Shown piece after piece: positions 29,466 to 38,424 of a DNA stretch of 57,757 nt. Each line of letters begins with the position of its first letter. Within the stretch, counting starts at the first letter, position 1. Under the pieces are notes generated by a model. That model had not been told where the DNA came from, did not search any database, and saw nothing but the letters and a program-made list of their open reading frames with translations. This stretch comes from Thiohalobacter sp. GTDB lineage: Bacteria; Pseudomonadota; Gammaproteobacteria; Thiohalobacterales; Thiohalobacteraceae. The stretch is taken from the NCBI RefSeq assembly GCF_027000115.1, contig NZ_JALTON010000027.1, positions 1 to 57,757 on the forward strand, written 5' to 3'. Position numbers and translations under genes: made by a program.

Positions 29466-30470
29466 ATGATCGCACGCACGGACAGCGGGCGTGACGGTTG
29501 CGCGGGCATCGCCCTGGCCCTGGGCCTTGCGCTCGCAATCGCCTTTCCGGCAATGGCCGGCCTCCATGACGCCGAGCCCATTCGGCCCCTGCCCGTCGAA
29601 ATCGGGGATGTGGATCCCGACCGCGTCGCGCTGGGCGAGCGTCTGTTCAACGATCCGCGCCTGTCCCGTGACGGCCGCCTCGCCTGCGCCACCTGCCACC
29701 ATCTGGACCGGGGTGGCGATGATGGCCTGCCCCGGGGCATCACCAACAGCGGCGAACCCGACATCGTCAACACGCCGACGGTGTTCAACGCCCGCTACAA
29801 CTTCCGCCTCACCTGGCGAGGCAAGTTTCGGACCCTGGAAGCGCAGGCCGAGGGCGCATTGCGCAATCCGCGCCACGGGGCCACCGACTGGCCCGAACTG
29901 CTGCCCAAACTGCGCCAGGATCCCGAGTACCGCCGTGCCTTCGCTAAGGCGTATCCGCAGGGCATCACCCGCGAATCGGTGCTGGATGCCATCGCCAGTT
30001 TCGAACGCACCCTGGTGACCCCGAACGCGCCTTTCGACCGCTGGCTGCGCGGCGATGCCCGTGCCGTGGATGCCGAGGTGCTGCGCGGCTATGAGCTGTT
30101 CCGCTCCTACGGCTGTATCGCCTGCCACCAGGGAATGAACGTCGGCGGCAACATGTTCCAGAAGTTCGGGGTGTTCCGCGAACCGGCGCACGAGCAGGAT
30201 GCCACGCCCATGGACGAGGGGCGCTTCACCCTCACCGGCGACGAGGCTGACCGCGGCGTGTTCCGGGTGCCCTCGCTGCGCAACGTGGCGGTGACCGCCC
30301 CCTATTTCCATGACGGCGAGGTGACGGCGCTGGACGAGGCCATCCGGGTCATGGGCGAGGTGCAGCTCGGCATCGAGATCCCGCCCGCGGACCGGCGACT
30401 CATCAAGGCCTTTCTGCACAGCCTGACCGGGGAGTACCAGGGGCGTTCGCTGGCGGAGGCACGCCCGTGA
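29466..30470 (+). CDS. Di-haem cytochrome c peroxidase / MauG-family protein
   Basis: Periplasmic di-haem enzyme, reducing H2O2 with electrons from cytochrome c, or a MauG-like oxidase. 334 aa from ATG 29466; hydrophobic signal peptide about 12-31. Haem sites CATCH (Cys74, Cys77, His78) and CIACH (Cys217, Cys220, His221). Conserved GERLFNDPRLSRDGRLACATCH, NTPTVFNA and FRVPSLRNVAVTAPYFHDG match bacterial peroxidases. It overlaps the next gene by 4 nt (GTGA), so peroxidase and c-di-GMP sensor are translated as a unit. Confidence 0.92.
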   Translation: MIARTDSGRDGCAGIALALGLALAIAFPAMAGLHDAEPIRPLPVEIGDVDPDRVALGERLFNDPRLSRDGRLACATCHHLDRGGDDGLPRGITNSGEPDIVNTPTVFNARYNFRLTWRGKFRTLEAQAEGALRNPRHGATDWPELLPKLRQDPEYRRAFAKAYPQGITRESVLDAIASFERTLVTPNAPFDRWLRGDARAVDAEVLRGYELFRSYGCIACHQGMNVGGNMFQKFGVFREPAHEQDATPMDEGRFTLTGDEADRGVFRVPSLRNVAVTAPYFHDGEVTALDEAIRVMGEVQLGIEIPPADRRLIKAFLHSLTGEYQGRSLAEARP

Positions 30471-33034
30471 CCGCGGGGGCCGCGCGCCACCTGCTGGCCA
30501 TGGTCCTGCTGGTCGCCGGCCTGGCCTGGACCTATCTGGCCGGCCGCATGGTGGATCCGGTGGAACCGGAGGGTCTGCGCCGCGAGGTATCCGATGTGGC
30601 CGCGGCCGAGGCCAGCCTGCACGAGTACCTGCTCGGACTCTACATCGGGCTGGTGCGGGACTATGACGGGGTCAATCGCGAGCTCGATGCCATCGATTTC
30701 GGACTTCAGGCGGTGGCACAGCGCCTCGATCGGCTGGACACGGGCGATGCCCGGCCGCTGTTCGATGCCGCGCGCCGGCAATATGCCGACAAGCAGGCGG
30801 CGGTCGAACGCTTCAAGAGCGAGAATGCGCTGGTGCGCAACGCAATCAGGTACCTGTTGCTGGCCAGCGAGCGCCTGAGCGAGGCCGGCGACGGAGAACT
30901 GGATCAGGCGATTGCACGGTTGTCGTCCGATCTTCTCAGATTGCTGCGCAACCCCTCGCCACGCAATCGGGCAGCGGTGCGCGACGCGGTGGCAGCGGTC
31001 GCGGCCCTGGATGCGGCGCGACTGCCGGCAGCCTACCGGAGCTGGCTGGCACGCCTGCGCGAGCATGCCGAGCTGGTGGTGATGCGCATGCCCCGCCAGC
31101 TCGAGCAGCTGGATGCGGTCATGGAGGCGGATATCGGTCAGGGCCTGGAGCAGGTTGCCTTGCTTGTCGGACAGGCGCAGGCGCGCCGGGCCGCGGTGGC
31201 CGAGCGTTATCGCATGCTGTCCTATGTTCTGTCCGCGTTGCTGGTCGCCTATGTCACCTACCTGTTCCTGCGCTTGCAGCACAATGCGCGGGTACTGGCC
31301 GACACCGGGCGCAAGCTGCGCCGCGAGAAGGAGCAGGCCGAGACGACCCTGCATGCCATTGCCGACGGCGTGATCACCACCGACGGCGGGGGGCGGATCC
31401 GTTACATGAATCCGGTGGCCGAGGCGCTCAGCGGCTGGTCGGTCACCGAGGCGGCCGGCCGCCCGCTGTCCGAGGTGTTGCCCCTGCTCGACCAGCGCAG
31501 TGGCCGGCCGGTGACCGATCCGGCGCGGCAGGTGGTGGAAACGGACGCCCCCCTTCCGGCAGGCCACAACCGTGTGCTGATCGACCGGAACCGGGATCGG
31601 CACGTGGTGCGGCTGTCGGCCGCGCCGCTGCATGGCGAGGACGGCGAGGTAAGCGGGGCCGTGGTCGTGGTGCACGATGTCAGCGAGACGCAGCAGCTCA
31701 TGGAGCACATCAGCCACCAGGCGCGTCACGACCCGCTCACCGGTCTGCTCAATCGGCGGGGGTTCGAGGTTCGCCTGGAGGCGACCATCCGGGACATCGC
31801 CCGGGAAGGCGGACGCAAGGCGCTGTGCTATCTGGATCTCGACCAGTTCAAGATGATCAACGACAGTTGCGGCCATGTCGCCGGCGACCAGTTGCTGCAG
31901 AATCTGGTGCCCGTCCTGCGCGGCGTGCTCGGGGATCGCGACCTGCTGGCGCGGCTGGGCGGGGACGAGTTCGGCGTGCTGGCGGACGTTGCGGACGAAG
32001 CGCAGGCGCAGGCCACAGCCCAGCGCCTGCTGGACGCGGTGAAGGGTCTCCGCTTTCGCTGGGGACAGCACCTGTTCGAGCCGGGTGCCAGCATCGGGGT
32101 GGTGATGATCGATGCGGCGACGGTCAGTGCCGAGGAGCTGTTCCGTCAGGCCGATCTCGCCTGCTACGCGGCCAAGGACCTGGGGAGAGGCCGCTGGCAT
32201 CTGTATCAGCCCGACGATGCCGAACTGGTGCGCCGCAGCGAGGAACTGCAGCGGGCGGCCGGCATCAGCCGGGCCCTGGAGGAGGACCGCCTGCGCCTGC
32301 ACCTGCAGCCCATCGTGGACATCAGTGGGGGAGGGCACGGTGGCATCGAGCACTTCGAGGTGCTGGTGCGCATGATCGATGAGCACGGCCGCGAGGTGCC
32401 CCCGGGCGTGTTCATCCCCGCGGCCGAGCGTTACAACCTGATGCCGGCCATCGATCGCTGGGTGGTGGCCAATGCGCTGGCGCTGCTGGCCGCGCTGACC
32501 GGGACCGATGAACACGCAGATTGCCACTTTTCCGTCAATCTGTCGGGCAACTCGATCAACGACCCCGAGCTGCCCGGTTTCATCGTCGCCCAGCTGGAGC
32601 GGCACCGCGTGGATCCGTCGCGGATCTGTTTCGAGATCACCGAGACAGCCGTGATCTCGCAACTGTCGGCCGCCATCGCGCTGATCGAACGCCTGCGCGA
32701 TATGGGCTGCAGCTTTGCGCTGGACGACTTCGGCAGTGGCCTGTCCTCGTTCGGCTATCTCAAGGCCTTGCCCGTCGACTATCTCAAGATCGACGGGAGC
32801 TTCGTTCGGGACATGCTCAACGATCCCATCGATCGCGCCATGGTCGAGGCCATCAACCGGCTCGGGCACATCATGGGCAAGAAGACCATCGCCGAGTTCG
32901 TCGAAAGCGAGGCGCTGGTCGGTGCGTTGCAGGCGCTGGGTGTGGACCAGGCCCAGGGCTATGCGCTGGGCAGGCCGAAGCCGGCATCGGAACTGTTCGA
33001 TGTGCGGCCGGCGGTGGAGTCAGTGAGCCTGTGA
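30467..33034 (+). CDS. Membrane sensor with DAHL-like, PAS, GGDEF and EAL domains
   Basis: c-di-GMP signalling protein. 855 aa, GTG start in the preceding stop. Two membrane segments (about 8-27 and 246-268) flank a periplasmic all-helical domain (about 30-245) with VERFKSENALVRNAIRYLLLAS, a motif like that of DAHL ligand-binding domains. Then PAS (about 290-405), GGDEF (motif RLGGDEF intact, about 495) and EAL (about 600-850), where the signature reads EVL (FEVLVRM) but NLSGNS, ITETAV, DDFGSGLSS and DYLKIDGSFV are intact. So both synthesis and hydrolysis are possible. Paired with the di-haem peroxidase, suggesting response to peroxide or redox state; inference. Its last 15 nt overlap the convergent Sel1 gene. 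Confidence 0.92.
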   Translation: MTAGAARHLLAMVLLVAGLAWTYLAGRMVDPVEPEGLRREVSDVAAAEASLHEYLLGLYIGLVRDYDGVNRELDAIDFGLQAVAQRLDRLDTGDARPLFDAARRQYADKQAAVERFKSENALVRNAIRYLLLASERLSEAGDGELDQAIARLSSDLLRLLRNPSPRNRAAVRDAVAAVAALDAARLPAAYRSWLARLREHAELVVMRMPRQLEQLDAVMEADIGQGLEQVALLVGQAQARRAAVAERYRMLSYVLSALLVAYVTYLFLRLQHNARVLADTGRKLRREKEQAETTLHAIADGVITTDGGGRIRYMNPVAEALSGWSVTEAAGRPLSEVLPLLDQRSGRPVTDPARQVVETDAPLPAGHNRVLIDRNRDRHVVRLSAAPLHGEDGEVSGAVVVVHDVSETQQLMEHISHQARHDPLTGLLNRRGFEVRLEATIRDIAREGGRKALCYLDLDQFKMINDSCGHVAGDQLLQNLVPVLRGVLGDRDLLARLGGDEFGVLADVADEAQAQATAQRLLDAVKGLRFRWGQHLFEPGASIGVVMIDAATVSAEELFRQADLACYAAKDLGRGRWHLYQPDDAELVRRSEELQRAAGISRALEEDRLRLHLQPIVDISGGGHGGIEHFEVLVRMIDEHGREVPPGVFIPAAERYNLMPAIDRWVVANALALLAALTGTDEHADCHFSVNLSGNSINDPELPGFIVAQLERHRVDPSRICFEITETAVISQLSAAIALIERLRDMGCSFALDDFGSGLSSFGYLKALPVDYLKIDGSFVRDMLNDPIDRAMVEAINRLGHIMGKKTIAEFVESEALVGALQALGVDQAQGYALGRPKPASELFDVRPAVESVSL

Positions 33035-33943
33035 GGGCGCGGGCCGGCCCTGGCCGACGAGCAGCGCACGCATCGATGCCACCGACCGCACAAAGGCCCC
33101 GCCACGGCGCACGTCGGCGGGCAGGGTTTGGAGTGCGCGCGTCGCGGCATCGCGGTCGGGAAAGGGACCCAGCAGCAGCAAGTGCCAGGGCTGGCCGCGC
33201 CGGAGATGGTTGCAGAGCAGGGTGTCGCGCAGCCGGTGGCGACGCACGAAGGCGCTGGCCGACTCCGGCCGGCGGCTGGCCATGAGTTGAACGAGATGGC
33301 CGTCGGGCCATTCGGCGAGGCGATGCGCACAATGTTCGGCCGGGGGCGCGCCGGGCAGCTTGCCCCGTGCAGCCCCGGCGCCGGCAGGGGGGCTGACTTC
33401 CGCTCCGGGCATGGGTTGAATGCCTTCGACGATCGCCTGCGCCACCGGGTGACCGGCGGCGGCCGCGCGCCGGTAGAAGTCCAGGGCGCGCGTGCGATCA
33501 GGGGGTATGCCCTCGCCCAGGGCGAAGGTAGTGGCCAGATTGTACAGCGCCGGTCCGAAGTCCTGTTTGGCCGCCTGTTCCCACCAGTAGATGGCGCGCC
33601 GCGGGTCCGGCGTGACGCCGGTGCCGTGACGGTAGGCGTTGCCCAGGTTGTACTGCGCCGGCGCGAAGCCCTGTTCGGCGGCGAGCAGGAACCAGTAGTT
33701 GGCCTCCTCGTAGTCCCGGGGTACCACGATGCCTTCGTGGTACATGATTCCCAGGCCGAACTGCGCATTCGGATGGCCAGCCTCGGCCAATGGCTTCCAG
33801 AGTTCGAAGGCGCGTTGGAGGTCGCCGTGGTCCAGTGCGGCCATGCCGCGCTCGAAGTCGTCCGCGAGCGCGGACAGTGTGCAGCTCAGCAGCAACAGCA
33901 GGCAAAGGTGATGTAGCACGTTCCGGTGGCGGCATCGGCCCAT
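33020..33943 (-). CDS. Sel1-repeat protein with C-terminal SPOR-like domain
   Basis: 307 aa from ATG 33943 (an ATG at 33979 would overlap the MFS gene). Signal peptide (LHHLCLLLLLSCTLSALA), four Sel1/TPR-like repeats between about 30 and 170 (AEAGHPNAQFGLGIMYHEG, AEQGFAPAQYNLGNAYRHG, AKQDFGPALYNLATTFALG, AAAGHPVAQAIVEGI), and a C-terminal domain (about 215-295; VQLMASRRPESASAFVRRH...LLLGPFPDRDAATRALQTLP) with the SPOR pattern, a peptidoglycan-binding fold. Probably periplasmic, perhaps at the division septum. Last gene of the strand run from 38999; overlaps the convergent sensor gene by 15 nt. Confidence 0.85.
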   Translation of the reverse strand: MGRCRHRNVLHHLCLLLLLSCTLSALADDFERGMAALDHGDLQRAFELWKPLAEAGHPNAQFGLGIMYHEGIVVPRDYEEANYWFLLAAEQGFAPAQYNLGNAYRHGTGVTPDPRRAIYWWEQAAKQDFGPALYNLATTFALGEGIPPDRTRALDFYRRAAAAGHPVAQAIVEGIQPMPGAEVSPPAGAGAARGKLPGAPPAEHCAHRLAEWPDGHLVQLMASRRPESASAFVRRHRLRDTLLCNHLRRGQPWHLLLLGPFPDRDAATRALQTLPADVRRGGAFVRSVASMRALLVGQGRPAPSQAH

Positions 33944-33950
33944 CTCCGGA

Positions 33951-35219
33951 TTATGACCGCCGGTCGCCAGTCGCCGCAATCCGCGCCTCCGGGACCCGCC
34001 GCAGCAGCAGCGCGCCGGCCAGGAAGAGTACCAGCACCGACAGCAGGCCCAGCCGCGGTTCGCCGCTCAGCCAGCTCACCCAGCCCACCAGGAAGGGACC
34101 GAACACCGCGGCGAACTTGCCCAGCAGGTTGTAGAAGCCGAAGAACTCGGCCTGCGCCCCGGCGGGCACCAGGCGCGCGAACAGGGAGCGGCTGAGCGCC
34201 TGGATGCCGCCCTGCACCAGACCCACGCCGGTGGCGAGCAGATAGAACTCCAGTGCGCTGTTCATGCGCGCAGCCCACAGGGTGATGGCCACGTAGACAC
34301 CGAGGGCGATGAAGATTCCGCGGCGTGGCCCCAGTCGCCGGCCGATCCGCCCGAACACCAGCGCTGCGGGAAAGCCGATGAACTGAGTGATCAGCAGGGC
34401 GATGATGAGATGCCGTGCGGCGAGACCGATGGACAGGCCATAGTCCACGGCCATGCGCACGATGGTGTCCACGCCGTCGATGTACAGCCAGTAGGCGAGC
34501 AGGAACCAGGCCGCGTCCCGGTGTGCGCGCAGGTTGGCCAGGCGTTCACGGACCTGGCGCAGCGCCATGCGCAGCGGATTCGGGCGAACGGGCCAGGGGA
34601 CGGGTGGCGTGTCCGCTACCCAGAACAGCAGGGGCAGGCTGAACAAGGCCCACCACAGGCCGACGCTGAGAAAGGACAGGCGCACCGCGGCCGCGGTGTC
34701 GGCTAGACCGAAGGCCTCTGGCCACCGGGTCATGGCGACGTTGAAGGCGAACAGCAGGCCGCCGCCCAGATAGCCCAGGGCATAACCGCGCGCCGACAGG
34801 GCGTCGAACTGGTCCTCGCGGGCGACCGAGATGAGCAGGGCGTCATAGAACAGGTTGGCGCCGCTGAAGCCGAGCACCGCCAGCCCGTAGCACAGTGCCG
34901 CGAGCTGCCACTGGCCCTGCTCGATGCCCCAGAGGGCCAGGGTCGAGGCGATGCCCAGGGCGGCAAAACGGATCAGATAGGCCTTGCGCCGGCCGAGACC
35001 GTCGGCCAGCGCCCCGAGCAGCGGCGCGGACAGGGCCACCGCCAGGCTGGCGAGGGCATTGGTCGTGCCCAGGCGGAAGGTCGACAGGATGGGATCGACG
35101 CCCGCACTCCAGTACTGCTTGAAGAACAGCGGGAAGAAGCCGGCCATGACGGTGGTGGCGAAGGCCGAATTGGCCCAGTCGTACAGGGCCCAGGCCCACT
35201 GGCTGCGGGAATCGTTCAT
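33951..35219 (-). CDS. MFS transporter, UMF1/Atg22-like family
   Basis: Inner-membrane transporter, 422 aa with about 12 hydrophobic segments. N-terminal WALYDWANSAFATTVMAGFFPLFF is the family hallmark, as is the MFS A-motif-like LLGALADGLGRRKAYL and, in the second half, GGIQALSRSLFARLVPAGAQAEFFGFYNLLGKFAAV. Substrate unknown; related proteins are assigned to amino-acid or solute efflux. 8 nt before the Sel1 gene start, likely co-transcribed. Confidence 0.9.
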   Translation of the reverse strand: MNDSRSQWAWALYDWANSAFATTVMAGFFPLFFKQYWSAGVDPILSTFRLGTTNALASLAVALSAPLLGALADGLGRRKAYLIRFAALGIASTLALWGIEQGQWQLAALCYGLAVLGFSGANLFYDALLISVAREDQFDALSARGYALGYLGGGLLFAFNVAMTRWPEAFGLADTAAAVRLSFLSVGLWWALFSLPLLFWVADTPPVPWPVRPNPLRMALRQVRERLANLRAHRDAAWFLLAYWLYIDGVDTIVRMAVDYGLSIGLAARHLIIALLITQFIGFPAALVFGRIGRRLGPRRGIFIALGVYVAITLWAARMNSALEFYLLATGVGLVQGGIQALSRSLFARLVPAGAQAEFFGFYNLLGKFAAVFGPFLVGWVSWLSGEPRLGLLSVLVLFLAGALLLRRVPEARIAATGDRRS

Positions 35220-35339
35220 GGAACCCGTTTATACCCGCTGCGGACTGCGATCACCATGCAACGCGGGTGATACCGGATGCGGCGGCGCACCGCGGATCGC
35301 AGTCTTCGGCCTGCATCCGTGCCGGGGAACTGCGGGGGG

Positions 35340-36134
35340 TCAGGCGAGCATGTTGCGGATCATCTGCTTGACGGTGACAGGGTCGAAGGGCTTGTCGCAG
35401 ATGCCCGAGATGCCGGCCTGCTGCACCGCGGCCAGCCGGCTGCTGTCGCCCTCGCTGGTGACCATCAGTACCGGGATGGCGCGCTGCGAGCTGTGTTCGC
35501 GGATGTAGCGGGTGAGCATCTCGCCGTCCATCTCGGGCATGTTGTAGTCGGTGACCACCAGGTCGAAGAAGCGTTCCTCGATCAGGGCCACCGCCTCGCG
35601 GCCGTTCTCGGCGGTGGTGATGTCGTGGATGCCGAGATTGCGCAGCACCCGAGCGATGTGCTTGCGTGCCAGCGGACTGTCATCGACCACCAGCGTCACC
35701 AGGTCGTCCAGCACCACATCGGCGAGCGCGGCACTGTCGGGATTGACGAATTCCAGCGTCGCCCCCAGGGCGCGCTTGAGGTCACCCGGTTCGAAGGGCT
35801 TGGGCAGGATGGCTACCACGCCGGCCTGGCGGATGGGGTCCAGTTCCGAGAAGGCCGTCTCGCTGGAGATCATCATGAAGGGGGTTTCCGCGAGTGCCGG
35901 GTCCTGGCGCATGGCGTGGATGAGATCGGATGCGGTCATGTCCGGCAGGTACATGGCGCTGATCACCAGATCGGGCGGAAACTGACGCATCTGCTCCAGG
36001 GCATCGGCGCCCTTCCCGTGGCACTGCACATCACGCACCTTCGCGCCCTCGAGGTGGCCGCGGATGATCTGTGCCTGCACGCCCGAGGGTTCGACGAGCA
36101 CGATGGAGAGATCCTGGATGGAGAGTGCCTGCAT
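35340..36134 (-). CDS. Double-receiver response regulator with degenerate first receiver
   Basis: 264 aa from ATG 36134, two CheY-like domains in tandem and no output domain. REC1 (about 8-125) lacks the phosphorylation site: the acidic pair is Glu15-Pro16 and the phosphoacceptor position is Ala60 (VISAMYLPDM), though the KPF lysine (Lys112) remains. REC2 (about 146-263) is intact: Asp151/Asp152, Asp196 (VVTDYNMPEMDG), Thr226, Lys248. Last of the ParA-CBM48 gene group, so it may transmit a phosphorylation signal to that system; no cognate kinase is in the window. Confidence 0.9.
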   Translation of the reverse strand: MQALSIQDLSIVLVEPSGVQAQIIRGHLEGAKVRDVQCHGKGADALEQMRQFPPDLVISAMYLPDMTASDLIHAMRQDPALAETPFMMISSETAFSELDPIRQAGVVAILPKPFEPGDLKRALGATLEFVNPDSAALADVVLDDLVTLVVDDSPLARKHIARVLRNLGIHDITTAENGREAVALIEERFFDLVVTDYNMPEMDGEMLTRYIREHSSQRAIPVLMVTSEGDSSRLAAVQQAGISGICDKPFDPVTVKQMIRNMLA

Positions 36135-36215
36135 GGGTGGTCGGGCGTCTGTCCTGCCGGTTACCGGCTTATCGGCCGGCCACACCGCTCGCTGAAGGCC
36201 GTGTAACGGCGGGGT

Positions 36216-36722
36216 CTACAGGTGGTCGAAGAAGGCGGATTCCTCGGGCGACAGGGGGGTGCCGTCCTCGTCGCGCGGTGCGGGGCGCAGGCGGGCGGGC
36301 TCGCTGGGGATGTCCGCCGGCGGCTCCACCAGCAGGCCCAGCCGGCCATCGATGTCCAGCAGCTTGCAGGGCCGCCACTGGAAGCCGCGGAGCCGGGACA
36401 GCAGGCTGTTGCCGGCGGGTGGCGCGGGGCTGAGCACCATCAGGTCCGGCAGCGCCGACTCGCCGGTCTCCGCATCGGCGTTCGCGTGGGCCATCTGGTC
36501 CAGCGCCACCAGGCCCTGCAGCAGGGCCCGGTTCGGGTCTTCCAAGTCGAAGGCCACCAGCACCTGTTCATGATCGCCGCAGCGCACCAGCAGCGCGTGA
36601 TCGCTGTCGAGTTCGGGATGGGCTTCGATGCGCGCGTCCTCGCCGCACAGCCGGGGGACCTGTTCGATGATCAGGTCACGGAAGGCCTCCTGGGTGACAT
36701 TGCCGGCCAGTTGGATCTCCAT
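36216..36722 (-). CDS. Conserved-looking protein of unknown function (168 aa) in the ParA-CBM48 cluster
   Basis: Not recognised. 168 aa from ATG 36722, with an AGAGG site about 10 nt upstream; the longer frame overlaps the preceding gene and is rejected. Mixed alpha/beta, no signal or membrane segment. Residues about 40-75 (HALLVRCGDHEQVLVAFDLEDPNRALLQGL) and 100-150 (LPDLMVLSPAPPAG...GFQWRPCKLLDIDGRLGLLVEPP) look like buried strands; the C-terminal 25 residues are acidic and Pro-rich. It starts 14 nt after the MinD-like gene ends, which argues for shared function. Confidence 0.65.
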   Translation of the reverse strand: MEIQLAGNVTQEAFRDLIIEQVPRLCGEDARIEAHPELDSDHALLVRCGDHEQVLVAFDLEDPNRALLQGLVALDQMAHANADAETGESALPDLMVLSPAPPAGNSLLSRLRGFQWRPCKLLDIDGRLGLLVEPPADIPSEPARLRPAPRDEDGTPLSPEESAFFDHL

Positions 36723-36735
36723 CTCACTGCATCCT

Positions 36736-37350
36736 CTACTGCGGGTCGGATTTGCGGAACAGCCGCTGTGGGCGGGTACCCTGCGGCTGGCTGTGGACCA
36801 GGCTGGCCAGTCGGGCCAGTGCCTGGCTGAAGTCGGGGCCGGGGGTGGGGAGTTCGCCCAGATGTGCCAGCGGCAGGTCCAGGAAACGCAGCGTGCCCAC
36901 GGCCAGCCGCCGGTAGCAGCGTCGCGCGGCGAAACGGTCCCGGGCACCGACCATCAGCACGCCCAGGGATTCGGGCCGTTCCGGCCAGTGCTTGATCCGG
37001 GCATAGGCGTGGCGGATGCCGGGCAGGCTGGCCTCCACCAGCAACAGCCCCCAGGCATTGCGCGGCAGGTTGGTGGTCTCCCGGCTGCTTTCGAGGGTCC
37101 AGGCGTGACGCGCGTCGGCGGCCTGGTTGTGCAGTTCGAGCTGTCGCGCGAGGGCATCGAGGAAATAGCGCACCTCGGTCCGGTCCGGCTGCCGTTCCAG
37201 CGCCACCAGCACCGGCAGGCGTCGGCTGCGCCCATCGTCGCCCTTTCCGGTTCCGGTGGCCGTCTCGGGCGCCTCGCCCAGTAACTGGTCGGCGAGGCGC
37301 CCCAGCGAGGACGTCTCCCGGCGTGCGGGCTTCCATGCGGGATTCATCAT
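36736..37350 (-). CDS. MinD/FlhG-like protein without Walker A
   Basis: 204 aa. The N-terminal SLGRLADQLLGE segment is followed by a region (about 60-188) that matches the second half of MinD/FlhG ATPases: LLLVEASLPGIRHAYARIKHW corresponds to the 'tpea..aYaliK' helix, VLMVGARDRFAARRCYRRL to the 'N' strand and helix, and RFLDLPLAHLGELPTPGPDFSQAL to the conserved C-terminal region. The N-terminal P-loop and switch motifs of a ParA/MinD protein are absent; VLVALERQPDR sits where a nucleotide loop would be. So it is probably a non-catalytic partner. It begins 15 nt after the ParA-CBM48 stop. Confidence 0.65.
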   Translation of the reverse strand: MMNPAWKPARRETSSLGRLADQLLGEAPETATGTGKGDDGRSRRLPVLVALERQPDRTEVRYFLDALARQLELHNQAADARHAWTLESSRETTNLPRNAWGLLLVEASLPGIRHAYARIKHWPERPESLGVLMVGARDRFAARRCYRRLAVGTLRFLDLPLAHLGELPTPGPDFSQALARLASLVHSQPQGTRPQRLFRKSDPQ

Positions 37351-37365
37351 CGAGTGCCGTCCCCC

Positions 37366-38406
37366 TCAGACCCGCAGCAACGAATTGTTGCCGCCCAGCG
37401 CGTTGGGTATTTCCACCGGATTGGTCGGATCCTGCTGCCAGACGCCATCGATGATGACCCGATATTCATAGGCGCCGGGCCGCACCCGCAGCTTCTTGAT
37501 CCAGATGCCGTCCCGCTGTTCGGTCTCGACGCCGGCGTCCGGCTGCCAGTCGTTGAAGTCGCCGGCGATCTGCAACCGGTGCGCGTCCAGTTGTTCGAAG
37601 CGCAGGGTGATCTCGCGCTCGCTGTCACGGGTGGTCTGCCGTTCCGTCAGGCCGAAATGCTCGACGACCTCAGTGGCCAGTTCGCGGTAGTCGGCAGTGA
37701 CCGGGGCCTGCGGCGCCAGCCGGGTCAGCGGCACGCCGAGATAGGCTGCCTCGCGCACCCGGACGCTGGGGCGGATGCGGCTGGCACAGCGGGGTGTGTC
37801 GATCTCCTGCTCGATCGTCTCCATCATTTGCCGGCCCATGCGGGTACGGAGGTCGAACATCACCGGCAGCAGCCGCTGCGGAATGTCGATGTGATAGCGC
37901 TCGGTGATCATCTGCAGGGTCTCGCGCAGGCGTTCGATGCCATCCAGCGAGAACAGGCTGGGCTCGACCGGTGTCAGCACCAGGTCCGAGGCGCGCAGGG
38001 CATTGACAGACAGCAGTCCAAGCGACGGCGGGCAGTCGAGGATGGCGAAATCATAGCGGCTGCGCAGCCTGCTCAATTCCGTCAGCAGCTTGCGGTCGCG
38101 TTCCGGGTCGTTGGCGAGCTGGGCCTCGAGGCCGGCCAGCCAGATGCTGGCGGGAATCAGATCCAGGCCGCTGCCCTCCTGGGTGAGCAGGGTGGCACCG
38201 ATCTCGCATTCGCCGCCGAAGACTGCCTCCAGCCCGGGTTGTCCGGCATCCCGGGCGGCGCCCAGTCCCAGGGTGGCATGCGCCTGTGGATCGAGATCGA
38301 CCAGCAGTACCCGATGGCCAGCCTCGGCCAGGCAGGCGGAGAGTTGTATGGCGGTGGTGGTCTTGCCGCAGCCACCCTTCTGGTTGGCAATGCTGATGAC
38401 GTTCAT
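37366..38406 (-). CDS. ParA-family ATPase fused to an AMPK-beta-type CBM48 domain
   Basis: 346 aa. Residues 1-250 are a ParA ATPase: deviant Walker [10 protein letters not shown] (10-18), [11 protein letters not shown] (38-48, switch I), and Walker [11 protein letters not shown] (121-130). Residues about 262-346 form a separate beta-rich domain with AGDFNDWQP (281-289), [17 protein letters not shown] (311-327) and GGNNSLLRV (338-346). This is the AMPK-beta/isoamylase N-terminal glycogen-binding pattern, with Trp287, Trp323 and Asn341 at the sugar-contact positions known from AMPK-beta. The start has a strong GAGGAGGT. Downstream are the MinD-like, 168-aa and double-receiver genes. Role inferred: nucleotide-driven positioning of a polyglucan-bearing or envelope cargo. 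It is not next to parB or an origin, so chromosome partition is unlikely. Confidence 0.9.
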   Translation of the reverse strand: MNVISIANQKGGCGKTTTAIQLSACLAEAGHRVLLVDLDPQAHATLGLGAARDAGQPGLEAVFGGECEIGATLLTQEGSGLDLIPASIWLAGLEAQLANDPERDRKLLTELSRLRSRYDFAILDCPPSLGLLSVNALRASDLVLTPVEPSLFSLDGIERLRETLQMITERYHIDIPQRLLPVMFDLRTRMGRQMMETIEQEIDTPRCASRIRPSVRVREAAYLGVPLTRLAPQAPVTADYRELATEVVEHFGLTERQTTRDSEREITLRFEQLDAHRLQIAGDFNDWQPDAGVETEQRDGIWIKKLRVRPGAYEYRVIIDGVWQQDPTNPVEIPNALGGNNSLLRV

Positions 38407-38424
38407 ATCTGTCTCTACCTCCTC

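Noticed and set aside
30302-32869. 855-codon minus-strand frame opposite the peroxidase/GGDEF-EAL genes
   Set aside because: Both sense genes have intact motifs and overlap correctly; the antisense frame crosses both and has no domain.
37366-38406. Interpreting the ParA gene as the chromosome-partition parA
   Set aside because: No parB, parS-like sites, gid/rnpA/dnaA neighbours or origin features nearby, and the C-terminal CBM48-like domain is foreign to partition ParA.
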